Below, in pieces: positions 28,722 to 36,178 of a DNA stretch of 64,000 nucleotides. The position numbers and the translations under genes were made by a program. The DNA comes from an uncultured Clostridia bacterium. Lineage in GTDB: Bacteria; Bacillota; Clostridia; TANB77; CAG-508. The notes under the pieces are model-generated. The model saw only the letters and a program-made list of their open reading frames with translations, was not told the DNA's origin and ran no database searches. Every line of letters starts with the position of its first letter. The stretch's first letter is position 1. The stretch covers positions 47,401 to 111,400 of the forward strand of contig CAKOUO010000003.1 in the NCBI GenBank assembly GCA_934120645.1, written 5' to 3'.

Positions 28722-28757
28722 AAAAATAGAAAATTAAATAATTTTCTATTTTTTAAA
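28722..28757. terminator. Bidirectional terminator between the GGDEF gene and the YitT-like gene
   Basis: AAAAATAGAAAATTA pairs with TAATTTTCTATTTTT, with A and T runs on both sides. Confidence 0.8.
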
Positions 28758-29601
28758 CCCTAGACCAACCACTTCTCTAGCATTTGCTATAATTATAAAA
28801 CTTTTGGGGTCTATTTTTTTTGCCGTTTGTTTTACTTTAGAAACATCTCCTCTTGAAGCTGCACATATTAAAACCAATTTATCCTTATTTGTATACATTC
28901 CTTTTCCATATAATCCTGTTGTACCCTTTCTTATTTTTTCTCCTATTTCTTGTGCAATTTCATCATTTTTATCTGATATTATAATTAATAACTTAGTAAA
29001 ATATATTCCTTCAAATATAATATCTATCATTTTTCCCATTAAATATATTGCAATTGCTGAGTATAATCCTATTTCTATTTCTTTAAAAAAGATTACATTT
29101 AATCCAACTATAATTGTATCCATTATAATTATAACATTACTCATTCTAATATTATAATTATAACTTTTTACTAAATGACTTACTAAGTCTGAACCTCCTG
29201 TTGATGAATTTCCTTTTAAAATAATTGCTGTTCCGCAATCCTATTATTATTCCACCATAAATACATCCTAAAAACCTATCATTTGTTAATGGTTCTAATT
29301 TGTCTAAAATATCAATAAATAGTGAAAGACTTATTGTTCCCACTATTGACTTTACAATAAAGTTTTTTCCTAGTTTAAATCCTGCAAATAAAAATAATGG
29401 TATATTTAAAATAAGTATTGTTGTACCCATTGGTATTTTTAATAAGTAATATAATATTGTAGCAACACCTGCAAATCCACCTGAAGATAATTGATTTGGC
29501 AACAAAAATAATGATGTTGCTATTGCCATTATAAATGCACCTACTATTGTTTCTAATATTTCTATTGCAAATATTTTTACTCTTTCTTTTTCAATAAGCA
29601 T
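28746..29601 (-). CDS. YitT-family membrane protein interrupted by a +1 frame break
   Basis: Joined across one base it gives 284 residues of the YitT/DUF2179 family: an N-terminal block of about five hydrophobic helices and a C-terminal cytoplasmic ACT-like domain (SRGDVSKVKQTAKKIDPKSFIII). The first frame has LLPNQLSSGGFAGVATILYY, diagnostic of the family. It breaks at codon 123, CGG at 29233-29235. Skipping its C converts TTG-CGG-AAC to TTG-GGA-ACA and restores GLGTAIILKGNSSTGGSDLV, the expected second signature. No homopolymer run is present at the break. The ribosome site AAAGGTGA is held in a hairpin just before the ATG. The protein's transport role, if any, is unknown. Confidence 0.85.
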
Positions 29602-29647
29602 AAAAAATCACCTTTATTACTATTATTGGTAACAAAAGGTGGTTTTA
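29602..29647 (-). promoter_or_regulatory. Hairpin between the radical SAM gene and yitT that includes the yitT ribosome site
   Basis: On the minus strand CACCTTTTGTTAC pairs with GTAATAAAGGTG, followed by TTTTTT and then the YitT ATG. It can act as a terminator for the upstream gene, but its 3' arm is also the YitT Shine-Dalgarno. Confidence 0.7.
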
Positions 29648-29670
29648 TTCTATATTATTCTAAATTCAGT

Positions 29671-30723
29671 TTATTCTAAAAAATCATTAAATTTCTTAGT
29701 TATTTCTATTTTTGATTTTCCTTGTTTTATTTTTTCATCTTGTTTTACAATTAAATCAACATCATATATTTCTTTTAATTTTTCAATATTTTCTTTTTTG
29801 TGTCCAATTACATTATTAGCGTCAATAGGATTTACTGTTACTTCTACTTCTTTTACTTTTACATTTAATTTTTTTATTTTTTCTACGATTGCATCATACC
29901 ACATTCCTGATTCTACAAGTTGTCTAAATGCTGGGTGAAATGGTCCTGCTACAACTTCACTTTGTTTATTTTCTGGATCTGATATTTCATCTGTATTTTG
30001 TAATCCTACCCTTATAACATCAATGTTTTTATTTACAAACATTCTAACTAATTGTTTACATGTTTCTACAGCCTGTACTACAGATAATGGTTCATAATTA
30101 CCTTTTTTATATTCTTCCTCTAACTTGGTTCCTTTTATAACTAAAACTGGATATATTCTTACCATTTTTGGTTTTAATTTTATTAATGCCTTAGCTGTAT
30201 TTATTTCATCAATTCTTGTACTTTCTGGAAGTCCTACCATCATTTGATGTCCTAAATTAAATCCATACCATCTAATTAATTTAGATGCTTTTTTTACATC
30301 TTCAAAACTATGTCCTCTTCCTGCTCTGTTTAAAATATAATCATTTGCTGATTGTACTCCTAATTCGATTGTCTTTACTTTATATTTTTTTAATCTTTTT
30401 AAAATTTCTTTATTAATATAATCTGGTCTTGTAGATATTCGTATACTATCTACTACTCCATTTTGGATATATTCATATGCAACTTGTAGTAATTCTTCTT
30501 GAATATTTTCATCTATTCCTGTAAAGCTTCCTCCAAAAAAAGCTATTTCTTTTTTTCCTTCATCATCTCTTATATTTTTTAGATAATAGTCTATTGTTTT
30601 TTTGGCTTCTTCTTTGGTTATATTTTTCTTTTGTCCACTAATTGACTTTTGGTTGCAAAATATGCAATCATTTGGGCAACCTAAGTGTGGTACAAAAACC
30701 GGAATTACATATTCTTTTTTCAT
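29671..30723 (-). CDS. Radical SAM protein, Elp3-like without acetyltransferase domain
   Basis: A 350-residue radical SAM enzyme. The cluster motif is CPNDCIFC in VPHLGCPNDCIFCNQKSI, with glycine-rich FFGGSFTGI and the strand-rich GVQSANDYILNRAGRGH typical of the Elp3/COG1243-like branch. The histone-acetyltransferase domain of true Elp3 is absent. This short form is widespread beside rnc and smc in clostridia; its substrate is unknown, though tRNA modification is often suggested. It lies 18 bases after rnc on the same strand and shares that transcript. ATG 30723 has AAAGGAAAATTT upstream. Confidence 0.85.
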   Translation of the reverse strand: MKKEYVIPVFVPHLGCPNDCIFCNQKSISGQKKNITKEEAKKTIDYYLKNIRDDEGKKEIAFFGGSFTGIDENIQEELLQVAYEYIQNGVVDSIRISTRPDYINKEILKRLKKYKVKTIELGVQSANDYILNRAGRGHSFEDVKKASKLIRWYGFNLGHQMMVGLPESTRIDEINTAKALIKLKPKMVRIYPVLVIKGTKLEEEYKKGNYEPLSVVQAVETCKQLVRMFVNKNIDVIRVGLQNTDEISDPENKQSEVVAGPFHPAFRQLVESGMWYDAIVEKIKKLNVKVKEVEVTVNPIDANNVIGHKKENIEKLKEIYDVDLIVKQDEKIKQGKSKIEITKKFNDFLE

Positions 30724-30741
30724 ATAAATTTTCCTTTCTTT

Positions 30742-31410
30742 TTAGCTTTCAAGAACTTTTTTGGCTGCCTGCATTTCGGCTTCTTTTTTACTTTTTCCTG
30801 TTCCTGTTGCTAAAACTTTTCCATTTAAGCATACTTCTGCTTCAAAGCTTTTATCATGGTCTGGACCTGTTTCTTTTATTATTTTATATTCTATTTTAAC
30901 ATCTCCATTTTTTTGTAATTCTTCTTGTAATACTGTTTTATAATCTTTTTTTCCTACATTTTTTGTGGCTAATTCTATAGCATCTTTTAAATTTTCTATA
31001 ATAAATTTTTTAGCAGGTTCTAGTCCACCATCCATATATATTGCAGCTATAACTGCCTCTACACTATCTGCTAAAATAGCTGTTCTCTTATTTCCTCCTG
31101 ATGCAATTTCTGATTTTCCTAGATATAAGAAATCACTAAAATTATGCATAATTGCTACTTGGTATAAGCTTTTTTCACATACCACTGTTGCTCTAACTTT
31201 AGTCATTTCTCCTTCTTTTAATTTTGTATATTTATTATACATATACTCACTTGATACAAATTCTAATATACTGTCTCCTAAGAATTCTAATTTTTCATTG
31301 CTTTGCACATTATGTTCATATGCATATGAAGTATGTGTTAAAGCATTTTTTAATAAATTTATGTTTTTAAATTTATATCCTATATTATTTTCTAAAATCT
31401 CTAATTTCAA
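30742..31410 (-). CDS. rnc: Ribonuclease III
   Basis: About 222 residues that cut double-stranded RNA in rRNA processing and mRNA decay. The catalytic domain has the signature NEKLEFLGDSILEF and the downstream acidic residues ILADSVEAVIAAIY. The dsRNA-binding domain covers roughly 155-222 (DYKTVLQEELQKNG; GTGKSKKEAEMQAAKKVL). The start is TTG 31410 behind AAAGGTG. A GTG at 31431 gives a longer frame but overlaps that site. In many relatives rnc is followed by smc; here smc is elsewhere, and only the radical SAM gene is retained. Confidence 0.95.
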   Translation of the reverse strand: MKLEILENNIGYKFKNINLLKNALTHTSYAYEHNVQSNEKLEFLGDSILEFVSSEYMYNKYTKLKEGEMTKVRATVVCEKSLYQVAIMHNFSDFLYLGKSEIASGGNKRTAILADSVEAVIAAIYMDGGLEPAKKFIIENLKDAIELATKNVGKKDYKTVLQEELQKNGDVKIEYKIIKETGPDHDKSFEAEVCLNGKVLATGTGKSKKEAEMQAAKKVLES

Positions 31411-31483
31411 CTTTCTTTCACCTTTCTTCACATATATTATATACTATTTTGTAGAATTTGCAAGCACTTTTTTAATCAAAATA

Positions 31484-31520
31484 AAAAAGTATATGTCAAT
31501 TTTAGACACATACTTTAAAC
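31484..31520 (-). terminator. Intrinsic terminator of veg
   Basis: On the minus strand AAGTATGTGTC pairs with GACATATACTT, followed by TTTTATTTT. It overlaps the end of the veg reading frame. Confidence 0.8.
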
Positions 31521-31817
31521 TAGAATTTCTGATTTTTTTCTTTTTAACTCTATTTGTGGTGGTATTAATGGACTATAATTTTCTCCATCAAATACATCTA
31601 CTTCCACTGTTCTAGTTAATACATCTGTATAACTGTAAGTTACATTTCTATTATTCTCCTCATATTTCACAACAAAAATATTTGGATATGCTTTTTCTAT
31701 TGTGGCTTCCTTTTCAAAGGTTTTACTTCTTCCTAAAGAACCTTTAACTATTATCTTTTGACCCACTTTGTCTATGATGTCAGTTTTTAGATTTGCTATA
31801 TCTGTTTTACAAATCAT
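31515..31817 (-). CDS. veg: Veg protein (DUF1021)
   Basis: This 100-residue protein matches the Bacillota Veg family: KVGQKIIVKGSLGRSKTFE, YPNIFVVKYEE and VTYSYTDVLTRTVEVDVF align with the B. subtilis protein across the conserved core. Veg stimulates biofilm matrix gene expression in B. subtilis and is highly expressed in growth. The 25-residue C-terminal extension (PLIPPQIELKRKK) is longer than in Bacillus. A consensus promoter lies upstream and GTAGGTGATAGT precedes the ATG. The yabG-veg order is conserved with Bacillus. Confidence 0.93.
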   Translation of the reverse strand: MICKTDIANLKTDIIDKVGQKIIVKGSLGRSKTFEKEATIEKAYPNIFVVKYEENNRNVTYSYTDVLTRTVEVDVFDGENYSPLIPPQIELKRKKSEILV

Positions 31818-31846
31818 ACTATCACCTACTCCCTTAAGATGAGCCG

Positions 31847-31875
31847 ATTATAGCATTTTTTGCAAAAATTGTCAA
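31847..31875 (-). promoter_or_regulatory. Strong SigA promoter of veg, TTGACA-17-TATAAT
   Basis: On the minus strand TTGACA (31875-31870) and TATAAT (31852-31847) are 17 bases apart. A consensus promoter here parallels the known strong veg promoter of B. subtilis. Confidence 0.92.
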
Positions 31876-31986
31876 AAAACTTATGTTTGTATTAGTACTT
31901 GTTTTTTTCTTATTTATTGCGTATTGTATGGACTTTTTCTTTTAATATTACATTTATATTACAATAGTGTTACAATGATGTTACAT

Positions 31987-32826
31987 CTATACATTTTTCA
32001 TTTTTCCATTTGATCCCACTCCACCTACACCTTTTTTTCCATCTCTTAATTCTTTTGCTATCTCATCTATAGTTATATATTTATATTCTTCTGTTGTTGC
32101 AACTTTTTCTGCTACTATTAACGGATCTAAAAAATCTATTAATATTCTTGCAGGGGATGATGCATAATTAGCACCTGCTGATATTAATGCTTCAAAATAG
32201 CTTTGGCAGGCACCTGCAAATATAACAAGTTTTTTATTTTTTCCTGCATCATATCTTCTTGCTTCTTTTACTGTATTTATAAAATATTTTGAATTTCTAT
32301 AATTGTATAAATCATTATAATTTACTCCACCTTTTATCATTCCATCATGTCCTGTTATTATTAGTATATCTGGATTATATATTGTTAAAAGTTGATATAC
32401 CACCTTTGGTTGTTTATACTCTGGTATATTCTTCACAATTGCATTTAAGCCTAATTTTTTATAATAATTATATGATTTTTGTGAATATTTTCTATCACCA
32501 TCTAAATGTAGAATTTTTCCTGTTATTATTTTTTGCCTTAGTCTTGAATCTTTAGGACATACTATTCCTATATTATATTTACTGTTCTTATTTTTTTCTA
32601 TCCTTTCGTTTAATTTTTTATCCACTTTATCAATATAATTTTTAACTGTTTTATTATCTAATCTTTGAAGGTCCTTTAGATTGCTATCTGCTTCAATTCT
32701 TTCAGTTACACCTGATAATATTGCTACTTCTTCATTATTATTTTTTATTATTCTTTTTACGTAAAACATTATGTCTTTGCCATATGAATTTCTTACTACT
32801 ATGTCTCCTTTTTTTATTTTTTTCAT
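31987..32826 (-). CDS. yabG: Sporulation-specific protease YabG
   Basis: A 279-residue YabG, the cysteine-type protease that trims spore coat and cortex proteins during sporulation. Conserved blocks include KKGDIVVRNSYGKDIMFYVK, LHLDGDRKYSQKSYNYYKK, PDILIITGHDGM and FAGACQSYFEALISAGANYASSP. The candidate nucleophile Cys is in GACQSYFE and His in TGHDG. It lies between spoIIID and veg, a sporulation context. GAGGTGATAAATA precedes the ATG. It may be under SigK-type control in the mother cell by family knowledge; I see no clear promoter. Confidence 0.95.
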   Translation of the reverse strand: MKKIKKGDIVVRNSYGKDIMFYVKRIIKNNNEEVAILSGVTERIEADSNLKDLQRLDNKTVKNYIDKVDKKLNERIEKNKNSKYNIGIVCPKDSRLRQKIITGKILHLDGDRKYSQKSYNYYKKLGLNAIVKNIPEYKQPKVVYQLLTIYNPDILIITGHDGMIKGGVNYNDLYNYRNSKYFINTVKEARRYDAGKNKKLVIFAGACQSYFEALISAGANYASSPARILIDFLDPLIVAEKVATTEEYKYITIDEIAKELRDGKKGVGGVGSNGKMKNV

Positions 32827-32931
32827 TATTTATCACCTCATATTTTAGGGCTATTATATTTTATGTAAATTATTTTATAAATGTTAATATTAATTGCTTG
32901 TCCTTCTTTTAGGAGTCTAAAGAAAATAAAA

Positions 32932-32980
32932 ATTTATAATAAAAATAGGAACAAAATAATAAATTTTGCTCCCTATTTTA
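32932..32980 (-). terminator. Intrinsic terminator of spoIIID
   Basis: On the minus strand AAAATAGGGAGCAAAAT pairs with ATTTTGTTCCTATTTT with one bulged G, followed by TATT. It includes the stop codon. Confidence 0.8.
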
Positions 32981-33228
32981 AATGGCTATACTTTAATTTT
33001 GTTGCCATTCCTCCTCTTATGTGCCTTTCAGCTTTGTTTTCATCTAAAATAATTCTTACTTGTTTTGCTAAGCTTGGATTTATCTTTTTTAATCTTTCTG
33101 ATACATCTTTATGTACTGTACTTTTGGAAATTCCGGAACTTTTTTGCGGTTCCTCTTACCGTATCTTTCGAATCTATAATATAATGTGCAAGTTCTATTG
33201 CACGCTCATCTATTGATATACCTTTCAT
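32973..33228 (-). CDS. spoIIID: Stage III sporulation DNA-binding protein SpoIIID interrupted by a +1 frame break
   Basis: SpoIIID is the mother-cell transcription factor that switches sporulation genes between SigE and SigK. Joined across one base, the gene encodes 84 residues: a first half with RAIELAHYIIDSKDTVRGTAKKF, then the helix-turn-helix GISKSTVHKDVSERL, then ILDENKAERHIRGGMATKLKY, which match the family along its full length. The zero frame breaks at codon 32, CGG at 33133-33135, and stops nine codons later. Skipping the C makes TTC-CGG-AAT into TTC-GGA-ATT and restores the HTH. No homopolymer accounts for it. The ribosome site GGGGG lies inside a hairpin. An essential regulator is unlikely to be a dead gene in a genome that keeps yabG, which favours recoding or sequence error. 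Confidence 0.88.
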
Positions 33229-33237
33229 ATAGTCAAA

Positions 33238-33279
33238 CCCCCATACGAATACTTTTGTTTAATTGTATTCATATAGGGG
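33238..33279 (-). promoter_or_regulatory. spoIIID: 15-bp RNA hairpin that buries the spoIIID ribosome site
   Basis: In the mRNA, 33279-33265 (CCCCUAUAUGAAUAC) pairs with 33252-33238 (GUAUUCGUAUGGGGG) over 15 pairs if G-U pairs are counted, with a 12-base loop. The 3' arm holds the G-rich Shine-Dalgarno 9 bases before the ATG. No T run follows, so it is not a simple terminator. Confidence 0.75.
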
Positions 33280-33335
33280 TTATATTAGAACATTTTGTTC
33301 CCTTACCATTGTAAAAATAAAAGATGAAAAATTTT

Positions 33336-33926
33336 TTACTTCTTTAATTTTCTTAAATATTCTTTTCTCTGGTTTTTATCCGCTTTTGCTATTTTTGCAA
33401 TTTCAGACTTATCCTCCTTCTCACTAAGTAATAGTTCTATTATATGCAATATTTCACTATCGTTTCCTATATTGCATATAATGTTTATACTGTCATCCTG
33501 GCACATTTTATCAAAAAGGTATTTTTTCTCTAATGTTTTAACAATTGGTCTTCCACCTCTTACTATTTTTAAATACCAATTGCCTACAAATTTAACAACA
33601 ATTGCCTTTTTTTCGCTGCTTTTATTCTGGTACTTATCTATCAGCTGTGGGATATCCTTTGTTGTGCGACTTATATATTCCGCAACAATTTCCTTATTTT
33701 CTTTTTTCATCTCACTAAATATTTCGTTCATTATAGAAATTTCAGTGATTGTTAGATCTAAAGGACTGTCTAATTCATCATTTTTTAATTTTTTTATGAG
33801 CTTTTCCTTTTTTTTCTTTCTCCGTTTTCCCTCGTTTTCTTTGTATACTGTAATAACTAAAGCTACAACAACACCCATGAATGCTACAATAGCAAAAATT
33901 GAAAAAATTAACATATCAATTTTCAT
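33336..33926 (-). CDS. Membrane-anchored protein of unknown function (196 aa)
   Basis: One N-terminal transmembrane helix (LIFSIFAIVAFMGVVVALVITV, about residues 6-27) is followed by a strongly basic stretch (KRRKKKEKLIKKLK) and a soluble cytoplasmic domain of about 145 residues with no recognised family. The topology by the positive-inside rule puts the bulk of the protein in the cytoplasm. AGGAGGAATAAA precedes the ATG. The gene contains an in-frame CGG (in the basic run) that is read through without loss of frame, and is less AT-rich than the surrounding core genes. It lies upstream of spoIIID on the same strand, with the hairpin between them. Confidence 0.65.
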   Translation of the reverse strand: MKIDMLIFSIFAIVAFMGVVVALVITVYKENEGKRRKKKKEKLIKKLKNDELDSPLDLTITEISIMNEIFSEMKKENKEIVAEYISRTTKDIPQLIDKYQNKSSEKKAIVVKFVGNWYLKIVRGGRPIVKTLEKKYLFDKMCQDDSINIICNIGNDSEILHIIELLLSEKEDKSEIAKIAKADKNQRKEYLRKLKK

Positions 33927-34097
33927 TTTATTCCTCCTGTTTACAACTATTAGACTATTGTTTATATGCCTTTCTTTTATATTTACAATGATTTCTAATA
34001 AAGAATATAATTATTATCTTTACTAGTATAACTTTAAGTACACTTATTTTACCACCATTTCAAACTTATGTCAATTAATATTTATTTAACATAAAAT

Positions 34098-34126
34098 TTG
34101 TTTTTTTATTCATTATATGGTATAAT
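34098..34126 (+). promoter_or_regulatory. SigA-type promoter, TTGTTT-17-TATAAT
   Basis: The -10 (34121-34126) is perfect, the -35 weaker, and the spacer is 17 bases; it lies about 50 bases before the ATG at 34178. Confidence 0.78.
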
Positions 34127-34177
34127 ATTAATGTAACAAGTTGATGTGTATTGTAATAGACATTATGGGAGGATCAT

Positions 34178-34513
34178 ATGAAAAAGCAAAATTACAATAT
34201 CAGTGAATTAGCCGCCAATTGGTGGGCTAATAAAATGAGAGAAACTGCATCTGCCGAAAACTTTTCAATTGATAAAGTTGATACAAAACTTGATGCTTTT
34301 GAAAAATTGTTATCAAGTAGAATTACCCACCGTCTCAAAATGAACGGTACAATAACTTTATCAACATATTGCAGAAGCAGTCGCTTGTTAGAAGATACTG
34401 CTCTTAATTCAAGTGTTTGTTTTGCTCTCATCCCTTATGGATTTGAGATGAAAATTTCACCTGACTTAATGACTGTATATGACAAATCAGGAAAGTTAGT
34501 TTCATATTCCTGA
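34178..34513 (+). CDS. Orphan 111-residue protein of unknown function
   Basis: This soluble protein is not recognised. The N-terminal part is helical (NISELAANWWANKMRETAS) and the C-terminal half looks like beta strands (NGTITLSTYCRSS; SSVCFALIPYGFEMKISP), ending in MTVYDKSGKLVSYS. It has a SigA promoter, the ribosome site GGGAGG and a hairpin terminator, forming a one-gene unit like the orphans at 9311 and 9853. Codon use is also less AT-biased (for example AGT-CGC). No signal peptide or membrane helix. Transfer or a phage-type origin is possible. Confidence 0.7.
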   Translation: MKKQNYNISELAANWWANKMRETASAENFSIDKVDTKLDAFEKLLSSRITHRLKMNGTITLSTYCRSSRLLEDTALNSSVCFALIPYGFEMKISPDLMTVYDKSGKLVSYS

Positions 34514-34518
34514 TTCTC

Positions 34519-34547
34519 GTAAAGAGCACAATATGTGCTCTTTACTT
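34519..34547 (+). terminator. Hairpin terminator of the orphan gene
   Basis: GTAAAGAGCAC pairs exactly with GTGCTCTTTAC around AATAT. The following T run is interrupted. Confidence 0.8.
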
Positions 34548-34595
34548 TACTTAAATATAATTATATAATATATAAAATATTTTATAGGAGTTTTT

Positions 34596-36176
34596 ATGAT
34601 AAGAATTAGTAATTTAAGAATTGATAATGATGTTTCTGATGAAGAAATTTTACTTTTGGCTTTTAATAAGTATAAAATTAATACTAATAACATTATATCT
34701 AGTCATATTTCCAAAAAATCTATTGATGCAAGAAAGAAAAATGATGTTCATTATTCATATTCAATTGATTTGGAATTAAAAAATGAAGATAAATATTTAA
34801 ATAAAAAAAATATATCTAAGATAGAATATGATACAGTACCTAAATTTGAAATAAATCATAATATAGATATTAATCCTGTTATAGTTGGTTGTGGTCCTGC
34901 TGGACTTTTTGCAGCTTTAACATTTATTCAAAATGGTTTTAAACCAATTATTGTAGAACAAGGTGAATGTGTTGAAGACAGAAAGATATCTGTCGAAAAT
35001 TTTATAAAAAATGGTAATTTAAATACATTTTCTAATGTTCAATTTGGAGAAGGTGGTGCTGGTACTTTTTCTGATGGGAAACTTACTAGTGGTATACACT
35101 CTCCTTACTGTAGAAAAGTTTTACAGGAGTTTGTTAATTTTGGTGCTCCAGAACAAATTTTATACTTAACAAAACCCCATATGGGTACAGATAATTTAAT
35201 TAATATTGTTAGAAATATGAGAGAATTTATTATTTCTAAAGGTGGAAAATTTTTATTTAATACTAAGTTTATTGACTTTGAGACTAAAAATAATAGTATT
35301 TCTAGTATTAAAGTTTTGAATTTAAAAAATAATTTAACTGAAACTATTAATACTAATGTGCTTATTCTTGCAATAGGTCATAGTTCAAGAGATACTTTTG
35401 AAACAATTTATAAAAAAGGAATTTTATTAGAACCTAAGAATTTCTCCGTTGGTGTTAGAATTGAGCATCTTCAAAAAGACATTAATACTGCACAATATGG
35501 TACTACAACAACTTTAAGTTTGCCCTCTGCTGATTATAAATTAGCTTATCATAGCCCTTCTGGTCGTTCATGTTACACTTTTTGTATGTGTCCTGGTGGT
35601 GTTGTAATGGCTTCTTCTAGTGAGAAAAATACAATTGTAACAAATGGTATGAGCTATTTTGCAAGAGATGGTATAAATGCAAATTCAGCTGTTTTAGTTA
35701 ATGTTACTCCTGATGATTTTAAAAGTTCTTCTCCTTTAGCAGGTATATATTTTCAAAAAGATTTAGAAGAAAAGGCTTTTAAATTTGGTGGCTCTAATTA
35801 TAATGCACCTGTTCAGAGAGTTGAAGATTTTTTACAAAATAAAAAGTCTAAATTTATAGGAAAAATACAACCATCTTATACTCCAGGTTACACTTTATCG
35901 AATTTAAATGAAATAATGCCAAACTTTGTTTCAAATACTTTAAAAGAAGGAATTTTGTACTTTGATACAAAATTACATGGTTTTTCAAATCCTGATAGCA
36001 TTCTAACTGGTATGGAAACAAGAAGCTCTTCTCCTGTTAAAATTTTAAGAAATGAAAAATTAGTTTGTAATGTTAATGGAATTTATCCATGTGGTGAAGG
36101 TGCTGGTTATGCAGGTGGCATAATGTCTGCTGCTGTTGATGGAATTAAGTGTGCAATATCTTCTATATCAAAATAA
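34596..36176 (+). CDS. FAD-dependent dehydrogenase of the COG2509 family
   Basis: A 526-residue flavoprotein of a widespread but uncharacterised family. After a small N-terminal domain, the FAD-binding motif PVIVGCGPAGLFAALTFIQNG lies near residue 95, followed by VQFGEGGAGTFSDGKLTSG, a signature of this family, and NVLILAIGHSSRDTF. A C-terminal CGEGAGYAGGIMSAAVDG closes the FAD site. Its substrate is unknown. ATG 34596 follows TAGGAGTTTTT. The stop is only two bases from the converging cysteine desulfurase, with no hairpin visible between them, so antisense read-through is likely. Confidence 0.88.
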   Translation: MIRISNLRIDNDVSDEEILLLAFNKYKINTNNIISSHISKKSIDARKKNDVHYSYSIDLELKNEDKYLNKKNISKIEYDTVPKFEINHNIDINPVIVGCGPAGLFAALTFIQNGFKPIIVEQGECVEDRKISVENFIKNGNLNTFSNVQFGEGGAGTFSDGKLTSGIHSPYCRKVLQEFVNFGAPEQILYLTKPHMGTDNLINIVRNMREFIISKGGKFLFNTKFIDFETKNNSISSIKVLNLKNNLTETINTNVLILAIGHSSRDTFETIYKKGILLEPKNFSVGVRIEHLQKDINTAQYGTTTTLSLPSADYKLAYHSPSGRSCYTFCMCPGGVVMASSSEKNTIVTNGMSYFARDGINANSAVLVNVTPDDFKSSSPLAGIYFQKDLEEKAFKFGGSNYNAPVQRVEDFLQNKKSKFIGKIQPSYTPGYTLSNLNEIMPNFVSNTLKEGILYFDTKLHGFSNPDSILTGMETRSSSPVKILRNEKLVCNVNGIYPCGEGAGYAGGIMSAAVDGIKCAISSISK

Positions 36177-36178
36177 TA

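Noticed and set aside
33815..33835. In-frame CGG in the basic region of the membrane protein at 33336 as a frameshift site
   Set aside because: Codons on both sides are in the same long frame (GKRRKKKE), so no shift is needed. It does weaken the idea that CGG is wholly unassigned.
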